A stretch of DNA of 64,000 nucleotides from Aphrocallistes beatrix (GCA_963281255.1 OY725492.1:2341696-2405695); one strand, 5' to 3'. Shown: positions 10,330 through 21,600, counted from the stretch's first letter. Program-made: numbers and translations. Notes: generated by a model from the sequence alone, not told the origin.

Positions 10330-11987
10330 TCTATATTGGAACGGCTAAGGTCACAAGTTGTTTCCTTATTTCAGACTGGGTTTTCAGCGAGTGATATTTT
10401 GAAAAGGATGAAAAACGAAAATATCAATAGGATGTTCGTTTATAGAAAAATTTAGCGGTTCAAGGAGACGCAAAGTATCATTGATATCAAAAGCCCTTCT
10501 TCGGCGTGTCGGACCTGAAATCCAAGAAAATATTATTTTACCAGATGAGAAAATATTCACTATTGAAGAGGTTATATATTCACAAAATGATAGGATCCTA
10601 GCCAAAACATCCCACACTATCCCGGAAAAGGATAAATTCATTGATAGAGTCCAAAAACCATTATCTGTGATGGTATGGGGGGGAATTTCAGCAAATTCAC
10701 GTACGAATTTGGTGTTCGTGCCACAGGGTGGAAAAATTAATGGGAAAATTTATTTAGATTTGATTTTTGAAGAGGAAATTAAGTGTGCTGGACGTAAGCT
10801 GTTCAAAAACTATCCTTGGATATTTCAACAGGATTCTGCCCCAGCTCACGGAGCTAATCTAACGCAGGAATGGTTACGGGGTCAAAAAGATTTCAATAGT
10901 AAAAACGAATGGCCACCATCAAGTCCTCATTTTAACCCGTTGGGCTATTCCATATGGGCGAATTTAGAAGCAAGGGCATGTTCATTTCCTCACAAGAGTA
11001 TTCGGTCTTTAAGGTGACAGGCCTTCAAATTTTGAAAAAAATTGCCAAATCCAAATATATTGTAATCTAGTTTTGATTGCATTCTAGGAGCTCTAAATAA
11101 ACCGATATTGAGATATTTTGTCAATCGGATTATTATTTTTGTACTTATAGCCAAATCTAGTCTTTTTCATTCATAATCTATTAATTAAAATTTTTAAAAC
11201 TATCAATTGGCGGACATCCGTTCGATCACCCTCAGTGGCGGTGACAGGGTATGGCGCGGTAGGGTGACCGCCCCACCAGCCAAACATCTCGCCCCACCTC
11301 CGGTGCGGCGAGATTTATTTATTTTTTATTTAATTTTTTATTTTTAGTCAAAAATTCTGATATTATGTATGTATACACCGGTACGATGCTGTTATGCCCA
11401 TGATTAATTGCTACAGCTACTCACATGACAGAAATGTCGGGATGTAATTGCGAAACTGACTGTATGTTCATCTCTTTGAAAATACTGCGCAATATTTCAT
11501 GTCTTGCATGTTCATGCAGACGAACATGCCTGATGAACATGCAATCAGATCCGCATGTCGCATATGCCACGAGGTATCTTTATCCGTACACGGCGCTTAC
11601 TGTTTTCTATGCACACACCATTGTAATTTGCATTCTAAGTAACTTGTAAGGATAACTTATAAAATTTATGTGGGTATGAGCGTATGACTAAAATTTATAT
11701 AAAAAATGTTGAATAACTACGGGAATTTCAAGTGTCTCAGCGATTTTGATAAACAAAGGGAAATTGATTCGCCCCATCGGAAATCGGCCGCCCACGCTTC
11801 GCCCCACCAGGGTTTTGAGGCTGGCGCTGCCCCTGATCACCCTAACTCAAAAAATATTCACATTTTAAAGGAAGCATTAAAGATAGAGTGGGATAGAATG
11901 CCGCAAGAGGAGCTACGAAATTCAGCAATGTCCTTTAGAAAGAGAATGCAGTGGGTTGTTGACAAGAAGGGTGGGTATATCGAATGA
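10330..11987 (+). pseudogene. Mariner DD37D-type transposase, dead
   Basis: Before 10480 the frame reads SQVVSLFQTGFSASDILKRM, an N-terminal helix-turn-helix. The main open frame (10481-11017) has the first catalytic Asp in PDEKIFTIEE, VMVWGGISA, the second Asp in FQQDSAPAHGA, and WPPSSP. The last block reads SPHFNPLGYS where the family has SPDLNPxDYS, so the expected third Asp of the DD37D set is Gly and the upstream Asp is His. The C-terminus (LKEALKIEWDRMPQEELR to GGYIE-stop, to 11987) follows the hAT MITE at 11233-11835. The linker between the DNA-binding and catalytic parts is shorter than usual, and the reading frame changes near 10470. The copy cannot be active. Confidence 0.85.
11233..11835. 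mobile_element. hAT-type MITE with 8-bp target duplication
   Basis: It starts CAGTGGCGG and ends GCCCCTG. The flanks are identical 8-bp copies of ATCACCCT (11225-11232, 11836-11843). Ends and 8-bp duplication indicate a non-autonomous hAT. GC-rich subterminal blocks (CGCCCCACC) are repeated in inverse orientation. It is inserted in the mariner transposase region. Confidence 0.9.
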
Positions 11988-12130
11988 CAGCAATTTTTCT
12001 ATTATTATTATGATTAATTCGATCTAGGTATGAAGTTATTTGACACTCGTAAATTAATTATATAATTTATGAATAATTTTTTTTATAACAGAACTTAATA
12101 GACACTCTATTACTTGTGTGTATATATATG

Positions 12131-12269
12131 TAACGAATTGATTGAAAGAACGGCCAGTCACAGAAAGCTGATTTTTTGCATGTGAGACTCTTTTGGATAT
12201 GGCTCCACTAAGTTCTGAGCTCAGACGAAAATGTCGACTCATCATGGAATTATGACGTCATTGTCACCT
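12131..12269 (+). repeat. Repeat family A, copy 4 (5' part)
   Basis: Starts GTAACGAATTGATTGAA after a TA run and includes one TGACGTCA near 12253. It stops at CATTGTCACC, where the gypsy-derived sequence begins. Confidence 0.75.
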
Positions 12270-14506
12270 ATCCTGTTTCACTGAGCTGTGCTCTCACGAA
12301 GCCGAGTGCGCCATCTGCGTTTTACGTATTCTTCACCTTCTCTGTCCAACCCCTTGCGCTTACAACTACGTATATCAAATCCTCGAAAGAACATTCGTCG
12401 TTAACTCCATTGTCAATATCCGTTCCGGATGCTAGGATAGAGGGGGCGGCTCAGACAGTCTGCTACACAGTTGTCTCGGTCCCTGAATATCTAATTTGAC
12501 AGTCGAGATCCTCTAATTCCATAATCCACCTAGCAAATGTATGCCGGGGGTTAGGTTGTCGCTTGAGCCATGCCAGCGGATTGTGATCTGTCAGTACTAT
12601 TTTTCTTGTAGCACCCTTAAGGTAGTTGTGCCACTTTCGCGTTGTAGCCACTATAGCCCATGCCTCTCTTTGTCCAGCGCTATACTTCATCTGCGTCTCG
12701 TTAAGAGCAGATGAAAAATAACTAATTAGCTGGAGTAGCCCCGTGGTTGGGTCGTGCTTAAAGAAGACCGCTGCGATAGCGACATTGCTTGCGTCTGCCT
12801 CCACTATTAATGAATGGTTGCTCCCACCTAGGATAGCGCAATACGACCGGCTCGGGAGCCAAAGTCTCTCGGAGCGTATCGAATGCAAGTTGGCACTCTT
12901 CGGTCCAATTCCACGTGTCCTTGCGCGTCAAATTATTTAAAGGTTCGGCCGTCGCGGCCATGATGCGTATATACGACCTATAGTAATTAACTGTTCCTAA
13001 AATCGCTGAAGTCCCTTGATGGCAATGCGGATCTTGGCTACAAGAACAGGGTTTGGTTGGTGCTCGTCTCGTGATAATAAGTGTCCAAGGAACTTTCCTT
13101 CCCAATACCCGAAGCTGCACTTCTCTAAGTAGAGCTGTATGTTGGCTAACTTGAATCCCTGAAGGGCTGTGCGTAGATCGCTGAGGTGTTCCCTAAAGTT
13201 CTTTGAGTACACCAGGCAGTCATTAATATAAGACTGTATATTTGAGGCCTTCGCAAGAGCTGATCCATGATACGTTGATAAGTGGTCGGCGCATTACAAA
13301 GCCCAAAAGGCATGACTAACATTTCGAATTGCCCGCGATAAGTGCTGAAGACTATATTTTCAACATCTTCTTTAGCACCGGAACGTACCAGTAAGCCGAT
13401 GCAACGTCTATTAACGAGTAGTAGTTACTCCCTTCTAACTTATCTAGAATTGAGTGTATGTCGGGAATTGGGTATGCGTCCTTCTTGGGGATGTCGTTGA
13501 GCAGTCTACGTATAATCAATGGCGAAACGCATACTTCCATCTTTCTTCTTCACGAGGATTACATTACTGCTCCAAGGCGAGTTTGAGGGACGGCAAACGC
13601 CGTTTCCTAGAATTTCATCGATTTGCTTATTTATTTCCTCTTCCTACATCGGTGATACCCTACGCGGCCTTTGTTTTATTGGTTGAGCACCCCCGACATT
13701 AATTGCGTGCTCGCCTATATTTGTGCGGGACGGTTTCTTTGGGTTTTCTGTAAATACTTCGCGGAACTCCTGTAACAAATTACGTAATTCGTTCCTTCCT
13801 TCGGGCTGAAGGTCCGGGTTTATTCTTCCTTCTAATGCACTCTCCATGTCAAACGAGAAAACTGCATCCTCCTCTTTGTCTAGAGAAATTTGAGATCGAC
13901 TGGCGCGGTACCAACGCTGAAAAATGCCCTTGCTCGCTTCCACTAGTCTCTCAGGTGTATTTCAATTTGGTTGACCCCCTTGATCCCTCCTGCCATCTTC
14001 TCGCTCCTGTTTGTCCGCACCCGCGCCCGAACCGCATGAACGCCCGAACCCATAGGTCTTGACCTGTTCCTCGTTGTTTTCTTCCTTTGTCTCAAAACTG
14101 AGAATTACGCGCTCTTTTTTTTCTGTTGCAGACGTCATCGAATCATTTATTAACGTCACCTTATCAAAGTAGCGATATCCCAAGTCTGTAGTTATTCCCT
14201 GCTCCGTCAACCACTCTCTGACTTTGACCAGGAATTCTCTGCCCGCTACCTCCGTTACTTCCTCTCTGTCGGCGATCCATGATTTGGCCTTGCCCTTGAA
14301 TTCCTTTGGGAGTTGTGCAGTAGCGGTCACGCATGCCGTTCTGATGGGGTACCTCGCTCTCTTTGCTTGTTTATACAGTGCAGCCAGGAAGTCGTCGACT
14401 TGTTTTCCCGGCCGCCATGACATCGCGTGGAGTCGTTTAGTTGCCTCATATTCATCCACAGGAGGGTCGAGCGTTTCTTTGAGCAACTTGAATGCTCTAT
14501 CAAGAC

Positions 14507-14848
14507 CAGTGTTTCTCAAACTAATTTAGCACACCGCCCCCTAATCAGGATTTGAGTGTCGACACCGCCTCCTCCCCTTACTCATGATCCGTAAGCCATC
14601 AACCGTGTAATTATTGTATTAATTAGTCACGGGAAACCGTTGACAGTGTGATTATTGTACTTTCTAGCTCTCCCAACTACAGTGAATGTTGAAATTTGTT
14701 TCAAAGATTGACCATCAATATTCTGGAAATACACATTTTTTTTGAGGTTCAAATATCGTAGATGTATTGCTAACAAAACACATTAGCGCCCCCCAACAAC
14801 CTTTCAGCGCCCCCTGGGGGGCTCTACGGCCCACTTTGAGAATCACTG
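14507..14848. mobile_element. hAT-type MITE in the gypsy fossil
   Basis: Starts CAGTGTTTCTCAAA and ends TTTGAGAATCACTG, a TIR typical of hAT elements. Flanks ATCAAGAC and ATCTAGAC agree at 7 of 8 positions, which fits an old 8-bp duplication. It is non-coding. Confidence 0.85.
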
Positions 14849-14880
14849 ATCTAGACTGTCGCACTTCACAGCCTCACTTG

Positions 14881-15528
14881 CAGTGGCGGCGTTAGAGGGG
14901 GCGCAGGGGGCGCAGCTGCGCCCCCTGATTAAAATCCTTAGGGTGCGCAGGATTTATAGGTATATATTTACGAAATTTGTGATTTTAGTACTATGTTATA
15001 TGAGATTAAGTGAAATTTTGTGAAAGAAACAGGAACAATATATTACTAAAGTCACATAACTAAAATAAAAAAAATAAAAAACGGAAGTGATGAGATTTTG
15101 CGAAAAAATGATGATGGTGCACATCTACACCATAAAGAGATCATACGTGCGAAATTTTGTAAAATTCGGACTGTTAGATTTCGCAGTGGCGCGCGTATGG
15201 ACATACATACATACATAGATAGGCGCCGAACCCGGGAGGACTGGGGGGGGCTCGATCCCCCATGTATTCGAAGATGGCCCATAGACGCAATACAAAATTT
15301 AGGGTTGAGCCCCCTTGGAACCCCGAATTTGTCCTTTTATTTCGAAAGTTCGGCGCCCCTGCATACATACATACATACATACATACATACATACATACGG
15401 ACGGACGAGATACTCCATCCATGCCATAAGGGCATCTCTCTATAGGAGCTGCACTAAAAATCTAAAAATTTTTGAGTTTCCTTCCTTTATTCTGTGACCC
15501 CTGATGAAAACAACTGGCGCAGCCCCTG
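14881..15528. mobile_element. hAT-type MITE in the gypsy fossil, with nested parts
   Basis: Starts CAGTGGCGGCG and ends GCGCAGCCCCTG, flanked by perfect 8-bp copies of CTCACTTG (14873-14880, 15529-15536). It is the same family as 11233-11835. Inside lie a CATA microsatellite and a small unit bounded by GGCGCCGAAC and GTTCGGCGCC (15221-15357). That unit recurs alone at 44466-44607. Open frames here are microsatellite shadows. Confidence 0.9.
15362..15398. repeat. CATA microsatellite
   Basis: About nine tandem CATA units, with a further short run near 15203-15218. They flank the GGCGCCGAAC unit on both sides, suggesting that the unit inserted into a tetranucleotide array. Confidence 0.9.
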
Positions 15529-15693
15529 CTCACTTGACACTTCTCTCTCGACTAGCCTTCGGCACACAATCGCAGGTAACATACTTACTACAGTCTTAAC
15601 CCCTGCGTCGCCGCTCTGAAGAGGGGCTCCAGTCCTCGATTCTGTCTGTCTCGCATAGTGGTGAGATCGGAATCCTCGAAGATCCTGACGCCA

Positions 15694-16016
15694 TGTAAGA
15701 TTTAGTTTGTATTTATGTTAGCGTGGACAGTAAATCAAGAAGGACAAGATTATATCTCACTATTGAATACAGAAATGCAAACTAAATGTTAGGCTAACTA
15801 ATACGATACAATAACTACGTAACTAGTTGATTAAGTGAGTATCTTGCGGCTGTCTAATAACAGTTTTAGTTTTAGAGATTTCCATGACAAAGGCTCCACC
15901 ATCTCCTTACTGATCATTCTCCAATTCCAACTCTATCAACAGTTTGTTTTTGCGTCAGGCCTCCTTCAACCAATCCAATTGCTTTAGGATGGAGTTCAAT
16001 CCCATGAACGCCGACA
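15694..16016 (-). repeat. Single LTR of the gypsy fossil
   Basis: On the minus strand it begins TGTCGGCGTTCATGGG (16016) and ends AATCTTACA (15694), so it has the TG...CA termini of LTRs. The sequence just inside reads TGGCGTCAGG, the place of a primer-binding site. No partner LTR is present. Confidence 0.6.
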
Positions 16017-16627
16017 TTTATTTGTAGTAAAAAGTAATGTTAAGAAAAATGAGGTAAATCGCAAAGAAGTGTGATAAACAGACAAGATGCCTACAGTATA
16101 AATAACGTATCTAAATGGTAACTAACTATGGCGTAGTAGTTACATTGGATACAATAGTTACTAGTAAATACGAAATATTAATAAGAATCGTAACCGGCCA
16201 AGGCTTTTAAAAGTTACACCATGTAGTATTAAAATGGATTTATTTATAGAGGAATATGCACTCAAAATGTTAGAAACATTTTATTTCTGATATAAAATTC
16301 GTAAACTACACATCCGAACTACTCATTTTTGAAGCTTACATAACAAATACTCATTCACATATATAAAATTATCAACCTGTGCCACTGTGTGTCAATAAAG
16401 GCCAATTTCGTTATCATATTTAATAGCCGTGATAAGGAGCAAGTAGCATGCGGTATGAGTAGATTTTTCATAAACTTGCAAGTTAGTAATTGATTTGAAA
16501 TAATCAATTATGAGTAATTAGAATGTTTACATTATGAATTTAAAATATAATATTTAAGTATTTCTTACAGTTTAAGTACTCTTTTCCAATTTTATCCCTA
16601 ACCCGGAAAAAATCTCAATTTAATATA
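16017..16627. repeat. Degenerate D2-like MITE body (about 16200-16600)
   Basis: The interior resembles the MITE at 17104-17579, with a TTATTTATAGAGGAATATG-like stretch, ATTCGTAAACTACAC and AATTATGAGTAATTAGAATG. Neither terminus is preserved. The first 180 bp hold nothing recognisable. Confidence 0.5.
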
Positions 16628-17095
16628 CAGGTAAACCTCCCAAAGCGGCACCCATCGGGAGAATGAATTTGTGCCGCTACAAGGAGGTTGCTCGTATACA
16701 CCCTTAATTATTATTCAAAAGCTAAAATAGCATATATTGATACTAATACAGTAGCAATCGGTTATATGAATCTAAATTAATATAGATGATATGTTATAAA
16801 TATGTATATATTTTAACTTCTCATTTGAAACGTTCTTAAAGAATGGCATGTATATGAGTGATTGTTACATATACATATGATTGGTGCTGTATCTCGGAGG
16901 TAAATTTGTATTAAAAATTTCAATCGGGAGTTCACTTAACTACCGTATGTCAGAGGTTGCCGTTACTCGGAGGTGCCGTTACTCAGAGGTTGAAAAAGTA
17001 ATATTAGTATAGGAAATTCAATCGGTGGAATGGGATGATGTCGCTTCTTGGAGAGTAGCCGCTACTCGGAGGTGCCGCTTTGGGAGGTTTACCTG
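16628..17095. mobile_element. TA-flanked MITE, ends CAGGTAAACCTCCC
   Basis: 468 bp with TIRs CAGGTAAACCTCCCAAAGCG and its complement next to TA. Copies of GGAGGT and GCCGCT are scattered through the subterminal parts. The ends fit a pogo/Tigger or mariner-type non-autonomous element. It is non-coding. Confidence 0.85.
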
Positions 17096-17103
17096 TATAT
17101 ATA

Positions 17104-17579
17104 CAGTACCCGGACAAAAGTATTCGACCACCACAGAAACCTCCATACAAATAGTATTAATGTGGGTATATTCATAAAAGAATATGTACTCAAATCGTAA
17201 GGAATACTCTATTTTTTATTTCAAATTCGTAAACTACACTTTCTAATTACTCATAATTGATAGCCTCAACTCAATTACTAACTCCCAAGGTAATTAATAT
17301 CAATATTTGATACTAGATACTACTTGTCTCAAGTCACAGCAATTATATATGATGGCGATTAGTGACACAAAGTGGCAGAGGTTGATAATTTTCAACATAA
17401 GAATAGGTAAGAGTTGAGACTCTGAATTACGAGTAATTAGAATGTGTAGATTACGAATTTGGAAAAAAAAAAAGAGTTTTTCTACTGTTTGAGGACATGT
17501 TCCTTTCTTGAATAGTTCCAATTTAATACTATTTGGATGGAAGTTTTCGTGGTGGTTGAATACTTTTGTCCGGGTAGTG
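17104..17579. mobile_element. TA-flanked MITE, subfamily D2, copy 1
   Basis: 476 bp with ends CAGTACCCGGACAAAAGTAT and complement, next to TA. It starts 9 bp after the previous MITE, and the next starts 11 bp after it. It is closely related to 18890-19367 and more distantly to subfamily D1. Confidence 0.85.
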
Positions 17580-17589
17580 TATATACATA

Positions 17590-18756
17590 CAGGGTGATCC
17601 AAAAGTTATGCAACTATAAATTCTACTTCATTGATTTGACTAAGATAATTTAGTCTAACTTTAAATCGGTTTGCAAATATGAAATCTACCACCCTTCTAG
17701 TTTAGAAATGAACACTATTCATTGCACAAAATATTTTTTATACAAATTTTTGAAATATTATATACCCGTGACTCCAATAATCTGATCTCAAAAATGTCAA
17801 GTTCGAAAAAAACTTTTTTCTCCTGTTTAAATATATTTATATCTTCCTAAAGTCAGTTATTAATTCAAAATACTAATATATGACTATTTCTTTTGGTTTA
17901 TTGACCGAGAATCACCAATAAGAACAACAATTGTTAAAGTATAATCATACTTAGGGCGGTCAGAAAGTTCTAATCAGTGTTATCATACACTCTTATTGTA
18001 CCTTATTAGATTGATATTGAAGCTTGAATTTACTTCTTAACACATTCACAAGTGATACCAATTTACAAAATCAAAATCTAGAGAAAACTCTTTGTATACC
18101 ACTTCCTATATATTGTGTCGCTTGAGCCACCGTGTAAAATTATGGCCACAAAGCACCCGACCTTCCCTCAAGAGTAACGACATTACAAGGGCATTACTAA
18201 GCGATATGAATGCTCAAATACAAATCAATCTTAGGAAGTTGACGGGAATGATACTCTCTCAGATTCAAATATCTGATAATGGAGCCTACTTTTTAGGGAA
18301 GGACGAGTGGTGAACGGGTGATTTGTGGCCATAATTTTACACGGTGGCTCAAGCGACACAATATATAGGACGTGGTATACAAAGAGTTTTCTCTAGATTT
18401 TGATTCTGTAAATTGGTATCACTTGTGAATGTGTTAAGAAGTAAATTCAAGCTTCAATATCGATCCAATAAGGTACAATAAGAGTATATGATAGCACTGA
18501 TTAGAATTTTCTGACCGCCCTAAGTAGAATGTACCAAGCATTCGATATTTTTTTCTTTTAATTTCTCTCTTTTTTCTAAATACACAAACATTTATGATCC
18601 ACCTTAGCAGATATATTAGGAAAGAGAGGCAATTGGATTGCAAAATAATTAAATAATCCTTATAATTTTCAGTAAAACGAAATATCGGATGTTATATCCT
18701 CATGTGTAAGTATAATACTTCAGCAAAATTTGTTGCAGAACTTTTGGATCACCCTG
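17590..18756. mobile_element. CAGGGTGATCC element carrying a foldback insertion
   Basis: The TIRs CAGGGTGATCCAAAAGTTAT and near-complement (ending 18756), next to TA, resemble those of the mariner at 53240-55760. There is no transposase. A separate 567-bp foldback element lies inside at 17954-18520; without it the element is about 0.6 kb. Confidence 0.8.
17954..18520. mobile_element. Foldback element, ends GGGCGGTCAG, TA target
   Basis: Arms of about 225-235 bp are near-perfect inverted copies around a loop of about 115 bp (18176-18290). Both ends are next to TA. The frame at 18092-18313 runs from arm into loop and is not a gene. Confidence 0.9.
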
Positions 18757-18758
18757 TA

Positions 18759-18882
18759 ATTGATTAAAGAAACTGCCGGGCAGAGAAAGCTAATTTGAGC
18801 TTATGGGAGTCTGTGGAATAGAAGGCTGAAATTACAATAGACTGTGTATATTAATATCCTCACTATTAAACCCGATTAATGT
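18759..18882 (+). repeat. Repeat family A, copy 5 (internally deleted), plus terminal motif
   Basis: Begins ATTGATTAAAGAAACTGCC immediately after the TA of the previous element and jumps to the GAAGGCTGAAAT region. It then meets the motif ATCCTCACTATTAAA at 18857, where another copy seems to start. Confidence 0.6.
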
Positions 18883-18889
18883 ATATATA

Positions 18890-19367
18890 CACTATCCGGA
18901 CAAAAGTATTTGCACACTTCATTATCTTACGGGCATTTAATACTAAAATGGGTCTATTCATGAAGATTAAAACTCCGAAACGGTAAGTGATACAACTAAT
19001 CGGGTTTCAAATTCGAAATCTTTGAATTCGAATTAGTTATTGTAGGATATTTCTAATCAATTACTAATTCCCAATTATTTCAAATTATCAATCACTGCCA
19101 CCTTATGCCACATATGTCCCTTTTTATCACTATACATGATGGTGATGTACTACCCCTTGGGCCACAAGTTGATAATTTTACTCATTGGGTTGAGCCATTT
19201 GTTAGAAATCTTCAACTATTACTAATTTGAATGTGTAGATTTCGAATCTTAAATCAGACACTTAATAGCTCTTAGAGTTTGAATACTTCTCCCTTCATGA
19301 AAAGATCAATTTAGTACTATTCGTATGGGGAAGAATATAGTGTACAAATACTTTTGTCCGGTTAGTG
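18890..19367. mobile_element. TA-flanked MITE, subfamily D2, copy 2
   Basis: 478 bp, ends CACTATCCGGACAAAAGTAT and complement (GTCCGGTTAGTG), next to TA on both sides. Interior blocks match 17104-17579 and the pieces at 63123-63820. Confidence 0.85.
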
Positions 19368-19384
19368 TATATATAAATATATAT

Positions 19385-19785
19385 GTAACGAATTGATTAA
19401 AGAAACTGCAAGGCAATTGATCATTGTGAGCCTAAGCACCCAAAGGGCTCCTCCGACGGATTCAAAGTGCCCACCAGCCGCGCTTAGCATTATATCAGCT
19501 AATAATATATTTTAATGGGCTAAAATCTTTGGTTCGGAGATATTGGTAGAAACAGTTGGGATCAGCCTCCGTATTGAGATTTTTACTTGTCTAACAGTTT
19601 TCACCAATATCTCAAAACCAGTTTATTTTAAAGCATTTAAATTTATTATTTGCTGATTTAAAACCACTCCCAAATACCTCAAAATAAAGTCACTTGTTTC
19701 TTTGCTTAGTGATTAGTGATATGTCTTTTGTAACTTTAAGCCCCAGAAAGAACAAACCTCAATATATATCCTTATTTTAGCAAAT
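19385..19785 (+). repeat. Family A ends plus a foldback-loop relative
   Basis: 19385-19482 is a minimal family A unit: GTAACGAATTGATTAAAG fused to a degraded GC-rich block. It is followed by 19483-19780, which contains CAGCTAATAATATATTTTAATGG and GGTTCGGAGATATTGGT. These blocks resemble the central part (34890-35085) of the foldback element at 34654-35289. Confidence 0.6.
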
Positions 19786-20234
19786 TTTGGCATGTGGGAG
19801 TTTTTTGGCTATGGTTCCACTAAATTCTGACCAAAGAAAAATGTCGATACATCATGGAATTATGAAGTCATTGTCACCTTTTTAAAAATTAGAAATTTCA
19901 GTTTTTCGACCATAACTCAGCCATTTTAGTGATAGAAGGCTGAAATTTTAATAGAAATTGTATATTAATCTACTTCACATATGATGCAATTAACGTCAAA
20001 AAATGATGGCTCATCACTCTGCTATTACGTCATCATTAAGCATCAAAATTTTGAAAATTGTCAAGTTTGGTGATTTTTCGCGCGATATCGATTATAGCAA
20101 TAGGACAGACGTATTTATGGATGTTACTTATATCCCTTGTAATTAATTAATATGACCCAGGCGCCCACAGGGCGTCTCGGGCAGACACTTTGTGTCTGCC
20201 CGCCGCGCAGCGCAAGCAAGCGAAGCGCGCTTGT
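19786..20234 (+). repeat. Repeat family A, copy 7
   Basis: Runs from TTTGGCATGTGGGAG to the GC-rich end. Its hairpin here is GGCAGACAC-ttt-GTGTCTGCC, a compensated pair of substitutions, and it closes with GAAGCGCGCTTGTT. Its first CRE is mutated (GAAGTCA). Confidence 0.8.
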
Positions 20235-20262
20235 TAATTAATAATATTATATCCCTTAAATT

Positions 20263-20395
20263 ACCTTGGGTCATTTCTATTTATAGCAAATACCCCACAC
20301 TTCTAAGGATTCTCCGCCCAAAATGACTTAATCGGAAATGAGTTAGCAAAAATCTAGCGCCATTTAAGAGTTAAGGTACTTTTGCGAGTAATATT
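20263..20395. repeat. Repeat family E, copy 1
   Basis: About 130 bp matching 50449-50572 in the same orientation (CTTAAATTACC, GGGTCATTTCTATTTATAGC, CAAAATGACTTAA, ATTTAAGAGTTAA). It is roughly 85-90% identical by eye and of unknown class. Confidence 0.7.
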
Positions 20396-20699
20396 AATTT
20401 AACCAAGGTGCAACATATGTAATATAATCGTTGAGGGATTTAGTTCGGTGTCAAGTTCTTTTTCATGGACTGATTATAACGTAGGTCAAGCTGCAGCATA
20501 AAATTCAAATCATTTCATATGAATTTTTAGTCATTAATTTGTTTGATTTCCAATTCGCTCCAATATCTTGTCTTATCTGAGATATCCTTCTAGCAATCTT
20601 GCACACATGTGCACATTTAACTCCACAATGCAACATTTGAGATATTTCGTAACCTTCTCTTTAGTAAGTCATCAGAATGTTCATTTTATATTCAGTACA

Positions 20700-21152
20700 T
20701 TTATCTCTCGCAGTTTGCGGGGGTTACGTTCCTGAGAATAGTCGCGAATGGCAAAATCGCGAACGGAAAGACGTTAGTTCAATGAGAATAGTAGGGTTAC
20801 GTTCCTAGATTAAAAAAACGACGCTAGATAGAGTTTGTTAAATACGTTATTAATTCAATAGTTTAGCTGTAATACTGATACAAACACTGGCACAAGTGAA
20901 ATAGTAGTAATAAATGAAGTGATAAATGAAAGATATAGATCCCCTAGTAGCAAACCAAAGTAGCTGCAAGTACCAGGAAATGATATTGCCAGGAGAATAT
21001 GTAGATACCTTAAGGTTATGGACATATGGTAGCCCATGAAACTACCGAAGAGAGTAACGAAAACCACGAATAGCAAAACAAGACTCAAAAATTTTCCGAA
21101 AATAGTCGAAACTGTGAATGGCAAACTCGCGAACAGTGAGGGTTGCCTGTAT
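20700..21152. mobile_element. pogo/Tigger-type MITE, decayed left end
   Basis: The right end, ending near 21150, reads in complement CAGGCAACCCTCACTGTTCGCG. The left end has the degenerate partner with GCGGGGGTTACGTTCC and TCGCGAATGGCAAAATCGCG. Interior inverted blocks (ATAGTCG, CGAATGGCAAA) support this. The hydrophobic 89-codon minus frame across it (20855-21124) is probably a shadow. Confidence 0.6.
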
Positions 21153-21500
21153 TAGAGATACGAGATAAGTTTGAAATATCGCTTGTTTTTGCATGTAGTA
21201 AACTTGAAATGATATTTATTATCTCCTCATCTATTACATTGTCTTGATTAATGTGTCTAAGAGCATAATATTTACTAGAAAATATCTCGAATGAGAACGT
21301 ATTTGGATTTATAGTGAGTTCACTTGTATTACTAAGTATTAAGTCCCATGAATATGCTCCTAGTCTCAAATCGATATTTTTTAATGTCTTATCCAGATAC
21401 AGGGTTATATTTAAGTTTTTAAGGCTTCTAAATACTTTCGAACTTGAAATCCAATATTCGGGTAAAGGATTCTCCCCAGGACTTTTTAAAGGGGTATCGG
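21153..21500 (-). CDS. Open frame of unknown origin
   Basis: The minus strand is open from 21540 to 21085 (151 codons), unusual in such AT-rich DNA. The central part reads like protein (PEYWISSSKVFRSLKNLNI, LRLGAYSWDLIL, FSSKYYALRHINQDN, DEEIINIISSLLHAKT). The ends run into a hAT-type terminus and a pogo MITE, so only about 21153-21500 is original. I do not recognise it. It lies in the sense direction of OGDH but has no OGDH similarity. It could be a fragment of an unlisted TE protein. Confidence 0.3.
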
Positions 21501-21600
21501 CCGTGACGTAGCCAGAATTTCTGACGGGGGGGCATGGCATCCAGCTGGGGGCCTGTAAGATTCCTAATGGGATCGAGGGGTTTAACCCCTGGAAATTGAC
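21499..21600. mobile_element. hAT-like terminus fragment (GACGTAGCCAGAATTT)
   Basis: GTGACGTAGCCAGAATTTCTG followed by GGGGGGGCAT resembles the common CAGTGGCGTAGCCAG end of hAT-type MITEs. No second end or duplication is clear. Confidence 0.35.

Larger units (their letters stand above)
10175..12110 (+). mobile_element. Mariner element (DD37D type) with nested hAT MITE
   Basis: TIRs AGGGTGTCTATTAAGTTCTG (left) and the near-complement (right, ending 12110) lie next to TA. Total length is 1936 bp. Removing the 11233-11835 insertion and its duplicated 8 bp leaves about 1.33 kb, a normal mariner length. The transposase is on the plus strand. Confidence 0.85.
12270..16016 (-). mobile_element. Ty3/gypsy LTR retrotransposon fossil (broken)
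   Basis: An old, broken Ty3/gypsy copy on the minus strand. The parts in view, in element order, are one LTR (15694-16016), a gag-like region (about 13962-14500), the protease-to-RT linker with the motif IKQRPRRVSP (13644-13943), reverse transcriptase (about 13000-13600) and RNase H (12463-12890). No integrase and no second LTR are seen before the family A fragment at 12269. Two hAT MITEs have inserted since (14507-14848, 14881-15528). Several breaks are present. With one LTR its age cannot be set by LTR divergence, but the later insertions show it is not recent. Confidence 0.85.

Noticed and set aside
11706-11987. 93-codon frame as a separate gene
   Set aside because: It is a join of hAT MITE sequence and the C-terminus of the mariner transposase.
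15098-15497. Overlapping frames with YIHTYIHTYI on both strands
   Set aside because: They are translations of the CATA microsatellite and hAT MITE sequence.
18092-18313. 73-codon frame in the 17.6-18.8 kb element
   Set aside because: It spans the arm and loop of a palindromic foldback element and has no family resemblance.
20855-21124. Hydrophobic 89-codon frame as a membrane protein
   Set aside because: It lies inside a pogo-type MITE and ends in its terminal repeat.
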